DNA from: Planctomycetaceae bacterium
GTDB taxonomy: Bacteria; Planctomycetota; Planctomycetia; Planctomycetales; Planctomycetaceae
Reading direction: 5' to 3'
Length of the DNA stretch: 64,000 nt
Assembly (NCBI GenBank): GCA_028284485.1
Contig: JANQRQ010000226.1
Location: 16,203 to 80,202, forward strand
This document shows positions 17,826 to 26,428 of the stretch, in pieces (within the stretch, counting starts at the first letter, position 1; each line of letters starts with the position of its first letter). The notes under the pieces were generated by a model, which saw only the letters and a list, made by a program, of their open reading frames with translations, had not been told where the DNA came from and made no database searches. The translations under genes and the position numbers were made by a program.

Positions 17826-18815
17826 TTATTCCGATTCCAATTTCCGCAGAGCCTGCAAGACGTCGTCGTGTAACGGTCCATTCGTTACAACGACGCCCTT
17901 ATTCGCTGACAGTTCGTGACCGTGAGTAAATTCCAAAGGCTTGCCGTAAACATCCGTCACAGTGCCGCCCGCCTCTTCCACGACAAGAACTCCGCCGGCG
18001 TGATCCCAAATCTTCTCCGTGTAATCCGGACGGGTCGGCAACCGGAGATAAATGTCCGCCTCGCCTCGTGCGACGACGGCATACTTGGCTTGGCTGTCGA
18101 GTCGAACGGGAGGCTGGGTAATCCCCAGGCTTTCTGCGATCCGGGCCGAAGCGCTATGGGAACTGTGCCCCGATTCGACCGATTCACAGAATCTTGCCTC
18201 GGATGGATTTTCTGTGCGACTCGATTCGACGGGCGAGTCGCCTCTTCCATTTTCCAACACAGTGACATGGCACCCCGCGCCCCGAATCGCTGTAAACACC
18301 ACGCCGGTCATCGAATCGTCGGAGGCATACAGCGGCAAGTTGGGACAGGCCAGCGCCGCGACTTTGATTTCTCCCTGGACGATCAGCGCCAGCGAAACGG
18401 CATACTGTCCGCCGCGGAGAAATCCTTTCGTACCGTCGATCGGATCAAGCGTCCAAAAACGGTCGCTGTATTCGTGGGCGCCGCCCCGATCAATCCATCG
18501 GCAAACCTGCTCAGGACTACCATCGATTCCCTGTGCAGCCAACTCACTGCAGACCGCATCGAGGAAAACGCGGTTGTCATCCTGCTGTAACTCGTGCGAA
18601 TCTTCCTCGCCGATCACTGGGTCGTCGGGGAACTCCTGTTCCAGAATTCGACAGACGACCGCTTGGCTGCCAAAGTCTGCGACCGTTACCGGGCTGCGGT
18701 CTTTCTTTTCCAAGACCTCTTCCGTAATCGTGCCTTGGATACGCCGGCATAAAAGCGCAGCGGCCTGCACGGCCTTCTCTGCAACTTCTCGCTCCTGTCC
18801 GAAGCCTTCACTCAT
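17826..18815 (-). CDS. cysQ: 3'(2'),5'-bisphosphate nucleotidase (CysQ/HAL2-like)
   Basis: 329 aa. Family member of the Mg-dependent, Li-sensitive phosphatases; removes the 3'-phosphate of PAP/PAPS, relieving inhibition during sulfate assimilation and sulfotransfer. Visible metal motifs: GEEDSHELQ (after PVTVADFGSQ), WTLDPIDGTKGFLRG, and WDHAGGVLVVEEAGG near the C-terminus. An insertion of about 30 residues (ESGHSSHSASARIAESLG region) is HAL2-like. Start ATG 18815 is preceded by AAGGAAG; a longer ATG at 18914 adds 33 unlike residues. Upstream of the SLC13 transporter by ten bases, which supports a sulfate-metabolism operon. Confidence 0.9.
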   Translation of the reverse strand: MSEGFGQEREVAEKAVQAAALLCRRIQGTITEEVLEKKDRSPVTVADFGSQAVVCRILEQEFPDDPVIGEEDSHELQQDDNRVFLDAVCSELAAQGIDGSPEQVCRWIDRGGAHEYSDRFWTLDPIDGTKGFLRGGQYAVSLALIVQGEIKVAALACPNLPLYASDDSMTGVVFTAIRGAGCHVTVLENGRGDSPVESSRTENPSEARFCESVESGHSSHSASARIAESLGITQPPVRLDSQAKYAVVARGEADIYLRLPTRPDYTEKIWDHAGGVLVVEEAGGTVTDVYGKPLEFTHGHELSANKGVVVTNGPLHDDVLQALRKLESE

Positions 18816-18956
18816 CGCGCTGAAATCTTCCTTAGTTTTCCAACAAACCCGACCGACATCGCCGGTGATGACAATTCGACGGTCTGGTGTATCGGATGCA
18901 GCAGCCCCGGTCAATTCGATCCCAGCATAATTGACAGCAGGTCGGCCTGAATTGGG

Positions 18957-20006
18957 TCACGACCGTGGCAAATCGATCGGCCGATTCGACTCTGCGCTAC
19001 GAGTGATGGCTTCAGTGAATTCCATGTATTTGACACCCGTCGCGAAGTTCGTGAACACAACCGGCTCTTCGCCGCGGATGGCTCCAATGAATTCTTCCTC
19101 GACGCGCCACCCGCCCTGATCCTCCGGTGCGATGTCAACCAGCCGCAGTTCGGGATCTTCGGCCTGCCCCGCGAATAACTGCTCTTCAGCGCCGAATTTA
19201 ACCTTGATGGTCCCCTGCTCTCCGTAGAGGTGTATCTGTCGGCCCGGTCCAAACAAATCGATTCCACTAAAGTGGTAAAGTCCTCGTCCACCGCCCGCTA
19301 ACCTTGTGACGGCCTGCAGGCTATCGGGGACGGAAACATCGGTCATGCGACCCGAATCGGCAAGCGGCCGTTCTGTCTCAAAAATCGTCGTTTGCGCAAA
19401 GACCCGGGTTGTCTGAGGCGCCCAACGCATGGCGGTCTCGTGGAGAATTCCCAACGACAAAATGTTTACACCACTAATGTAGCGGTCCTGCCGCCAATGC
19501 AATGGCTGATTCGAATCCCAAAACGATCCGTCTGCACCTAGCACAACCAGTTCCCGAATCTCCCCCAGAAATCCTTCGTCGATCATGCGGCGAACCATCT
19601 TGTGGCTTTGAAGCCCGAATGGACTGGGCACAATTTGCGCCACGAGATTGGGATGATCGTTGGCGGCATTGAGCATTTTGTGAGCTTCCGCCACATTCCG
19701 GGCCATGCGCGCCTCGGTCAGAACATGCTTGCCGGCATTGAGGGCCGCGCAAGTGATCTCGCAATGCATATTGGGCCAGGTCCCGATCATGACGGCATCG
19801 ATATCGGGATCGGCGACGAGTTCTTCCCAGTGTGCGTACGATTTCGGAATGTCGTGTGCGTCCGCGGCACGACGCGACGACTCCGCAGTGCGGTTGACGA
19901 CGCCTGCCAACTCAACTCCGACTATCGCGCGAAAACCGGGGATATGTCGTAAGCGCGTATTGGCCCCGGCACCAACGATACCAATCCGAACTGTTTCGCT
20001 CGACAT
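18957..20006 (-). CDS. Cytosolic Gfo/Idh/MocA family oxidoreductase
   Basis: 349 aa. Start ATG 20006 has GAGG nine bases upstream; an upstream in-frame ATG at 20045 is less plausible. Unlike the other two members here it has no Tat signal: the Rossmann motif VRIGIVGAGANTRLRHIPGF starts five residues in. The usual EKP is replaced by HVLTEARMARNVAEA, so the catalytic lysine position is altered. The C-terminal domain carries GVNILSLGILHETAMRWAP and a GEQGTIKVKFG turn. It is the first gene of a minus-strand group with cysQ and the SLC13 transporter, 141 bp ahead of cysQ. Substrate unknown. Confidence 0.88.
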   Translation of the reverse strand: MSSETVRIGIVGAGANTRLRHIPGFRAIVGVELAGVVNRTAESSRRAADAHDIPKSYAHWEELVADPDIDAVMIGTWPNMHCEITCAALNAGKHVLTEARMARNVAEAHKMLNAANDHPNLVAQIVPSPFGLQSHKMVRRMIDEGFLGEIRELVVLGADGSFWDSNQPLHWRQDRYISGVNILSLGILHETAMRWAPQTTRVFAQTTIFETERPLADSGRMTDVSVPDSLQAVTRLAGGGRGLYHFSGIDLFGPGRQIHLYGEQGTIKVKFGAEEQLFAGQAEDPELRLVDIAPEDQGGWRVEEEFIGAIRGEEPVVFTNFATGVKYMEFTEAITRSAESNRPIDLPRS

Positions 20007-20439
20007 TTCTGCGAACCTCTTCAATTTGATGAATCTTGCGACCATCCAATTCCGCGACCGTCTGACCGAGTCATTCTATCGTCAACAATTGCGGACTACC
20101 ATACCCCAAAATCGAACCATCCATGGCGAGAGTCGTTCGCAACCGACGCGCCACTTGCAGTCAACGAGAAACATGACCGGTCTCGTCCACATCGAGAGTA
20201 AGCGAGCACCAACACGTACATTGACATTTTCTTCACTCGAAAAAGAAGTGGCCGCAATTCGTGGACAAAATCGTGTAGACTGATCTTGCTTCCATGAATT
20301 AGGAGCAAACTTGTCAATTTGCGTCTTATCGTGGTCCGTAGTGTTTGGCATTTGGCTAAGAACTGACGAAACAGCAATTCCCGACAACGACAGGTCGTCA
20401 TTGTTTTTCGAGTTTTCTCAGTAACTGGAATCCACAGTG
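20007..20439. other. Divergent intergenic region
   Basis: About 430 bp between a minus-strand oxidoreductase and a plus-strand sigma factor gene. Long open frames on the minus strand here are unlike proteins in composition and are not called. No strong promoter or repeat was found. Confidence 0.4.
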
Positions 20440-21033
20440 ATGGAGCAATCGACGTCGCTCAGCCTGTTGGATCGCGTCTCTAGCGGCACGGACCAGGAAT
20501 CGTGGGACCGGCTCGTTTCGTTGTACAAGCCACTGCTTGAGCGCTGGCTTAGGTCGTATGACGTGCAAGCATGTGACGTCGACGACTTGATACAAGAGGT
20601 GCTCAGCGTTGTGCTAACCGAAGTTAGCTCCTTCAACCATAATCAGCGAGTTGGCGCCTTTCGCAATTGGCTGCGACGAATCCTGGTCAATCGATTGCGG
20701 AACTATTGGCGGTCACGGAAATATGTTCCGCAGGCCAAGGGAAGCGATAGCCTGCTCGACCAAATGCAACAGCTCGAAGACGACACTAGCGAACTGAGCC
20801 GAATCTGGAACGAAGAGCACGATCAGCATGTCATGGCTCGCCTGCTCGAGTCGGTAAGAATGCACTTTCAACCGCTAACATGGGAAGCCTTCCGTCAACA
20901 GGTCTTCGAAGAGCGTTCGGCTGACGTTGTAGCCGCAGAGTTGAAAATGTCACTCAGTTCGGTGTACGTCGCTCGCAGCCGCGTGCTAAGTACACTGCGA
21001 CAAGAAGCCGCCGGATTGGTCGACACGATTTGA
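20440..21033 (+). CDS. ECF RNA polymerase sigma factor
   Basis: 197 aa. Region 2 shows the ECF pattern LYKPLLERWLRSYDVQACDVDDLIQEVLSVVL, with FRNWLRRILVNRLRNYWRSRK; region 4 is the HTH SADVVAAELKMSLSSVYVARSRVLSTLRQEA. ATG 20440 or the adjacent GTG 20437 starts the gene. It precedes by 226 bp a large receptor with a zinc-finger N-terminus and a Ser/Thr kinase domain on the same strand, a pairing common in Planctomycetes, where the kinase may control the sigma factor. No separate anti-sigma gene is present; the kinase protein's zinc-finger may play that role. Confidence 0.92.
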   Translation: MEQSTSLSLLDRVSSGTDQESWDRLVSLYKPLLERWLRSYDVQACDVDDLIQEVLSVVLTEVSSFNHNQRVGAFRNWLRRILVNRLRNYWRSRKYVPQAKGSDSLLDQMQQLEDDTSELSRIWNEEHDQHVMARLLESVRMHFQPLTWEAFRQQVFEERSADVVAAELKMSLSSVYVARSRVLSTLRQEAAGLVDTI

Positions 21034-21259
21034 CATCGCCAAACCGAGAGCGGCGAATGAAGAAGTAGCGGCCGAGATTGGACCGCCGAAATAGGTGGCT
21101 GGACATTCGAGCCTCGCGCGATGGGGCCGATAAGTAGCTTCCCAGGAACAAGTTGCAGATTCTTCCGATATTTTGTGTAAGAATTTCGTCGGCTGTGCAC
21201 TTTCCTGATGAAGGTTTTTCCAGTGTTGTTCAAAGGCCTAGGGAGCGGAGAATCATCCC

Positions 21260-24200
21260 ATGCATCCGGATAAAGAGCAATTAGTCGCGTTTGGGTTAGG
21301 ACGATTAGAACCAGACAAAGCCGACTCGATCGAGTCTCACTTGCAGGTGTGCCACGAATGTTGCGAAACCCTGCTCGACATCCAGGACGATACTTTTGTG
21401 GCTTTGGTTCGGCGAGCCCCCGACTCGGATCATATCGTCGTCGAACAACCCGTAAGCGAAAACAGTACTCCAACCGAAAGCCGGATCGAAGACGCTGTTC
21501 GAAAGAAGGACACGACCAACGAAACGATTGTCGACTCGGCCAGCGACAAGTCAACAGTCGAGCTTCCTGCGGAATTGGCCAATCATTCGCGCTACCACGT
21601 TCTGGAATTGATCGGACACGGAGGAATGGGCGATGTGTACAAGGCCAAACATCGCGTCATGAATCGCGCGGTCGCGCTGAAAGTAATTAATCAGGATCTG
21701 GTCCGAAACTCGCAAGCCGTGGAACGATTTCGCCGCGAGGCTCAAGCAGCCGCGCGACTGTCTCATCCCAACATCGTCACCGCACACGATGCCGAACAGG
21801 CCGGCAACGTGCATTACCTCGTCATGGAATTCGTCGACGGGACGAATTTGTCCGACGTTGTTAAAGAACGCGGCCCGCTTTCCGTCTCCGAAGCATGTGA
21901 CTTCATTCAACAAGCGACTGCGGGCTTGCAACACGCTGCGAACGAGGGGATGGTCCACAGAGACATCAAGCCACACAACCTCATGGTCACTGGGGATGCC
22001 AAAATCAAGATTCTTGATTTTGGTCTTGCAACGCTCGCTGACCCACTTCAAAAGCCGACCGCTGTGGATCATTCTTCGACGAATGATGGCGCAATTGCTT
22101 CGGGCAATTCCGGTTCACAATCGCTTCCAGAGAAGCAGCATCACCTCACAAGTGCCGGAACGATGATGGGGACACCCGACTACATTTCGCCGGAACAAGC
22201 GGGAGATGCTCGATCGGTCGACATTCGCTCAGATATCTACAGCCTCGGTTGCACATTGTACTTTCTGCTGACCGGCCGTCCTCCTTTTGATGAGGGTTCT
22301 GTTATGGATCGAGTGAAAGCACACGCCGAACGCAATCCGGCGCCGATCGAATCCATTCGCGCTAACGTCCCGGCTGAATTAGCGGACGTGATTCAAAAAA
22401 TGATGGCCAAAGAGCCAAACGATCGATTTCAAACTCCCGTCGAGATTGCCGATGCTCTGGCGCCCTTTGTCGATCGGCACCGTAGCGATGATGGCGGCGG
22501 AACGCCTTCTGGACAACCGGCGGCCAGCACTCCCTCCCATTTGCCGCCGCTGATTCCCGTGTATGCGATTGGCTCGCTTTGTACGGTCGCGTTTGTTCTG
22601 TCGTTTGGAACGTTTCAGTCCTTGGTGCCTGATGCACCTTCGTGGCTGTTGTGGTGGTTGTCGATCGGCGGAACACTGTCGTTGCCGTATGGAGTTGCGA
22701 TTCTGTTGCTGGCTGATCGAGGAGAACGACGCCAATCTTACCAGGCAGTCACGACGGCAAGCCGGCTCAGTCTATTCCCAATGAACCCCTTTTCAGTTGT
22801 GCTGTTACCGCTGGCAGTTTGGTCGGCGAGCACGTTACGCCGGCCCGAGATCCGGCAGAAGTTCGAAAGTGGCACCTTACCCAAACTCGACGAGGCTGAA
22901 TCACGCCGCCGCTGGCCAATGATTGCAGCAATCGTTGCTTCCATTGTGATCGTCTTGTGGGGCGTCATCTTTATCACGACCGACCGTGGAACGCTGGAGA
23001 TCGAATCGGTCGACGATTCCGTGCAAATCTTTCTCTCACGAATTACGAGCCAGGATCGCGATCAAGATTCCAACGTCACGGTCGAGACGACATTTGTCGA
23101 TACGTTGACTGGTTCGGTCGTAAAAACGCTCCGGTCCGGTGAATACTTCGTGCGTCTTCAGGGAGACGACAACGACTTTGAACTCAGCCGCCAGCAGTTT
23201 GTTTTGAAACGTGGAGGTAAGGTCGTCTTGCGGGTTACACGTAAGGTATCAACCAGTGACACCGCTTCAATTCCGCAACCGGTCGCCACTTCGGAAACAA
23301 AACAAGCGATCGAAGAATTCGTTGCAGCGGCGCGAAGTGTCACGAACGATGTCGACTGGGAATCGGTCATCCGAACACACGCGCCAATTCTAATTGCAGA
23401 CTTGGAATCTGAGAGTGAGGAATTCGGCGAAACCGAGTTCGCATTGATGGCCACAGCCGGTCGCGAAATGGTCGAACTGTTTACCAAACTGCCCGATGAA
23501 GTTCTCGAAGATTTTCAACAAATCGGCTATTTGAAATGGAAGTTCGTGTCACTGGACGAAGCCCGACAGCAGTCAATGCAAGCAGCTTTAGGAAACATCA
23601 TCCGGGCCTCGAAGAATATGGGGTTCCCGCCCGGGTTGCAGGAACGTGCGCAAGAGATGCTACTCTCCGCCGACGTCGGGTATTTGCTGTTATCGATTCC
23701 CAACTCGACTGCTCAAGGCGTTTTCTGGTACGTGCAAATGCCGACCGCCCCCATACCGATGATGATGCCAATCTTCGGCACATCGGCAGATGGCACAAAA
23801 GACCTATTTTCGCGTTCGGTTTACGCGCAGCTTGGCGAACTCGAAGACAAACCATACAGCGACATCAAACCAATGCTATTCGCGGCGGACATGGAGCGGC
23901 TGCAAGGTGCTTGGCAATTTGTTCGCGGAGGTAACAAAGGTGAGCCGGTCTCACCTCGCAAGCTGGAAATTGCCGCCAATGTCTGGCTGATGAAGGATCC
24001 CCAATCGGGTCAAACCATCGAGCGGATGACCTTCGAGATCGATCCTTCACAAACACCGAAAAAAATCACACTGACTGCCGCGGGAATGCCGCAAGCCGTC
24101 AAGGCGATATACCGATTCGAGGGGGAAGAATTACATTTCGCGGCCCCAGCCGCCCCGACCGGCGAGCGCCCGCTACAATTCGACGAATCAGGTTTCTTCG

Positions 24201-24739
24201 CCATCATGAAGCGGGAAGCCCCAATGGATCGGCAACGGATTCAAGCCGAAGATGCACTTCAAACAATGCAACAGCGTACTACGGGCGATTCACGGATTGC
24301 CTATGTCGTCTGGGCATCCGATGGCAAAGCGGCCCTGCGATTCGGGCAATGGAATGTCGTATTTACGGCGATTGATGCGGACGAGGGGCTCATTGGGATG
24401 GGAGCCTTTCGCGTGCCGAGGCAGGGTATCGATGACAGCAAACGGACCGGAGGCGGCGCATCCTTCGGAACGGGTGGAACTGAGAATCGCCGGACAGTGA
24501 AAATCGACGACCGTATTGTCGATGGCGAGAGCACAATTTCGGTCAACGACGTGAAATTCAAGATGCTGGGGCGAGCTGAAACTCTCGATTTTGGTGACGG
24601 GCATCACTACCAAGCCGGCGAATCAATTCTGACGATTGTTGTCGCTGCCGACGGCAAGACACGAATCCAACTCCCGAACCCGCCGTCAGGAGTGGAAAAC
24701 TCCTCTGCAACGGGGGACGCCGCACCAACGGAAAATTGA
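21260..24739 (+). CDS. Zinc-finger / Ser-Thr kinase / membrane / TIGR03067-like multidomain receptor
   Basis: 1159 aa. Residues 1-40 form a short anti-sigma-like zinc finger (HLQVCHECC; His27, Cys31, Cys34). The Pkn2-type kinase spans ~112-405: GHGGMGDVYKAKH, VALKVI (Lys141), HRDIKPHN (233-240), DFGLA (253-257), GTPDYISPEQA. Several hydrophobic segments (~430-470, 510-530, 555-580) anchor it. The part after RGTLEIES is extracytoplasmic: a beta-rich segment, an unclassified helical stretch, and then RLQGAWQFVRGGNKGEPV with the IDPSQTPKKITLTA pattern of TIGR03067 proteins. Kinase motifs look complete. The adjacent sigma factor gene suggests a sensory switch in which kinase or zinc finger acts on the sigma factor; this is inference. 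Confidence 0.9.
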   Translation: MHPDKEQLVAFGLGRLEPDKADSIESHLQVCHECCETLLDIQDDTFVALVRRAPDSDHIVVEQPVSENSTPTESRIEDAVRKKDTTNETIVDSASDKSTVELPAELANHSRYHVLELIGHGGMGDVYKAKHRVMNRAVALKVINQDLVRNSQAVERFRREAQAAARLSHPNIVTAHDAEQAGNVHYLVMEFVDGTNLSDVVKERGPLSVSEACDFIQQATAGLQHAANEGMVHRDIKPHNLMVTGDAKIKILDFGLATLADPLQKPTAVDHSSTNDGAIASGNSGSQSLPEKQHHLTSAGTMMGTPDYISPEQAGDARSVDIRSDIYSLGCTLYFLLTGRPPFDEGSVMDRVKAHAERNPAPIESIRANVPAELADVIQKMMAKEPNDRFQTPVEIADALAPFVDRHRSDDGGGTPSGQPAASTPSHLPPLIPVYAIGSLCTVAFVLSFGTFQSLVPDAPSWLLWWLSIGGTLSLPYGVAILLLADRGERRQSYQAVTTASRLSLFPMNPFSVVLLPLAVWSASTLRRPEIRQKFESGTLPKLDEAESRRRWPMIAAIVASIVIVLWGVIFITTDRGTLEIESVDDSVQIFLSRITSQDRDQDSNVTVETTFVDTLTGSVVKTLRSGEYFVRLQGDDNDFELSRQQFVLKRGGKVVLRVTRKVSTSDTASIPQPVATSETKQAIEEFVAAARSVTNDVDWESVIRTHAPILIADLESESEEFGETEFALMATAGREMVELFTKLPDEVLEDFQQIGYLKWKFVSLDEARQQSMQAALGNIIRASKNMGFPPGLQERAQEMLLSADVGYLLLSIPNSTAQGVFWYVQMPTAPIPMMMPIFGTSADGTKDLFSRSVYAQLGELEDKPYSDIKPMLFAADMERLQGAWQFVRGGNKGEPVSPRKLEIAANVWLMKDPQSGQTIERMTFEIDPSQTPKKITLTAAGMPQAVKAIYRFEGEELHFAAPAAPTGERPLQFDESGFFAIMKREAPMDRQRIQAEDALQTMQQRTTGDSRIAYVVWASDGKAALRFGQWNVVFTAIDADEGLIGMGAFRVPRQGIDDSKRTGGGASFGTGGTENRRTVKIDDRIVDGESTISVNDVKFKMLGRAETLDFGDGHHYQAGESILTIVVAADGKTRIQLPNPPSGVENSSATGDAAPTEN

Positions 24740-24943
24740 GACTTCCTACGTCGCCACCCACGACGGTAGCGCAACGTTTCGCTGGAAATACCCTCTCCCA
24801 GAATTCCACTGATGACGCGAGCCATCAAAATCGGAGCAGTAGACCACTATTTATTCGAAAACAGATCTGGCGCACCAAATCAGCCAGACATCGAAAAAGA
24901 AAACAGTGTCGAAGCCACCAATCAGCGTCGCACGCCGTAGAAA

Positions 24944-25939
24944 TCACGCGACGAACCACGCATCTCCACCTAACACGTACCCACGCGACACGATGTGCGG
25001 AATAATCAACGAACGGGCGCCCTCAGCTCCAACCGCAATAACCAATGGCGTGCCATCGGCGTTCGGCATTTCCTCAGGGCCCGCGATTTGAACGCCATGA
25101 ATGGTTTCGTTGATTTTCCGCTCGTTGACGTCGTAACCATGTCGTACGGCGATGTTTTCAGCCTGCAACCAACGAAGCCAAGGCTTACCTGTTTCGCCGA
25201 TGCCCCATACATCGACGCATCGAACGTCGCGCAACGGCCCTGCCCGCAAATGCAATTGGCGACAACGCATAAACGCTTCCATCGAATAGCGAGAATCGAC
25301 TCGCGTCAGCCGGTCCGGATGGTCCGACCAATCGAACAGAACTTCGTGGACCTTGCCAAATCGCATGCCCTGAGCGGCAGCACGCAACATCAAGTCGTAA
25401 TCCTCTGGCAAATCGTTGCTACGAAACCCCAGTTCCCAGTACGACCGCCGCGCCAAAATTGTCGGATTCACTAACGGCAATTCAACAAATCGAAGAGCCG
25501 ATATTCTCTCGACCTCAACCGTTTCTTCATTGATCCAGCGCACGTAGCGACCCATGGATGGGCTGTCATCCCGCAACTCGTTCACAATGCGGACTTGGCA
25601 TCCCACGGCGTCAAGGTTCTGTTCGTTTAGCAGTTGCAGTTGTCTCTCGAGCCGCAGCGGGTACGCAAAATCGTCGGCATCCATTCGAGCAATGATCGGC
25701 GCAACGGCTAGCTCGGTCCCGGAATTTGCCGCCGCGGTGACACCACGATGCGCACATGAAACCAATCTTAAGCGTCGGTCACCGAATTGCTGGATGATGG
25801 CAACGGTTTCATCCGTTGAGCCATCATCAACCACGATCAGTTCAATATCTCGCAACGTTTGATCGAGTATCGAGCAGATGGCTCGCGCGACCGTGTCGGC
25901 GGCATTGTAGACTGGCAAAACGACAGAGACTTTGGGCAT
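24944..25939 (-). CDS. GT2 glycosyltransferase with a C-terminal nucleotide-binding-like domain
   Basis: 331 aa from ATG 25939; the in-frame ATG 12 bases upstream is less likely. N-terminal ~210 residues are a GT-A fold: PKVSVVLPVYNAADTVARAICSILDQT, IVVDDGSTDETV, and the DxD-type metal motif ARMDADDFAYP, with the acceptor-side LPEDYDLMLRAA. The last ~100 residues (VDVWGIGETGKPWLRWLQAENI ... IHGVQIAGPEEMPNADGTPLVIAVGAEGARSLI) have the GxGxxG-like turn and alternating strands of a Rossmann-type domain; such GT2 fusions occur in cell-surface polysaccharide loci. No other polysaccharide gene adjoins it. Donor and acceptor unknown. Confidence 0.88.
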   Translation of the reverse strand: MPKVSVVLPVYNAADTVARAICSILDQTLRDIELIVVDDGSTDETVAIIQQFGDRRLRLVSCAHRGVTAAANSGTELAVAPIIARMDADDFAYPLRLERQLQLLNEQNLDAVGCQVRIVNELRDDSPSMGRYVRWINEETVEVERISALRFVELPLVNPTILARRSYWELGFRSNDLPEDYDLMLRAAAQGMRFGKVHEVLFDWSDHPDRLTRVDSRYSMEAFMRCRQLHLRAGPLRDVRCVDVWGIGETGKPWLRWLQAENIAVRHGYDVNERKINETIHGVQIAGPEEMPNADGTPLVIAVGAEGARSLIIPHIVSRGYVLGGDAWFVA

Positions 25940-26428
25940 GCACCCAAACATATCGAAACGTCATTCCGGATCCTACTTCTATAGCATCAGTTTGCCGTTG
26001 CCCATTGTCCCTCCCAGTGTAGCGAATTGCATCTGGCGACTCGGTAGGAGGTGTATCTCACCGATGCGACACGCGTTAACTCGCAACAATGCTGACAAGT
26101 GATGCACGGGAATGTTTCACTGGCCAAAGGTCAGAAACACCGTAGCCTGGGTACATCGTCCCCAAAATTTGGCTGCAAGTCATAATCACATTTCTGGATT
26201 CCCGCCCCCCGCCTTTACGGGGGCAAGCTTACCGCGCGGAAATGACGATGTATGTGCCGAGTGATCTCTTCAACTTCGAAGGTTCAGACTCGATTGCCGG
26301 TTTTGCTTTAAAGCCCCTCACCCCCGACCCCTCTCCCGACGGGAGAGGGGAGTACCTCGTCAGAGTCGCTTGGCAGCGGGAGAGGTCGGCCGCAGGCCGG
26401 GTGAGGGTCACGTAACGCGTTCAAAACC
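25940..26428. other. Intergenic region with a palindromic element
   Basis: About 490 bp between two minus-strand genes. The part 25940-26312 shows no gene. A structured, GC-rich element occupies 26313-26408 (separate entry). Confidence 0.5.
26313..26408. repeat. REP-like nested palindrome
   Basis: Outer arms CCCTCACCC (26315-26323) and GGGTGAGGG (26399-26407) enclose a perfect 10-bp hairpin CCCCTCTCCC-GAC-GGGAGAGGGG (26328-26350) and a second hairpin around GCGGCC. The design and composition are typical of dispersed intergenic repeats; copy number in the genome was not tested. Confidence 0.7.

Noticed and set aside
20082..20401. Minus-strand frames in the gap before the sigma gene
   Set aside because: No similarity, no ribosome-binding site, and opposite orientation to the likely promoter.
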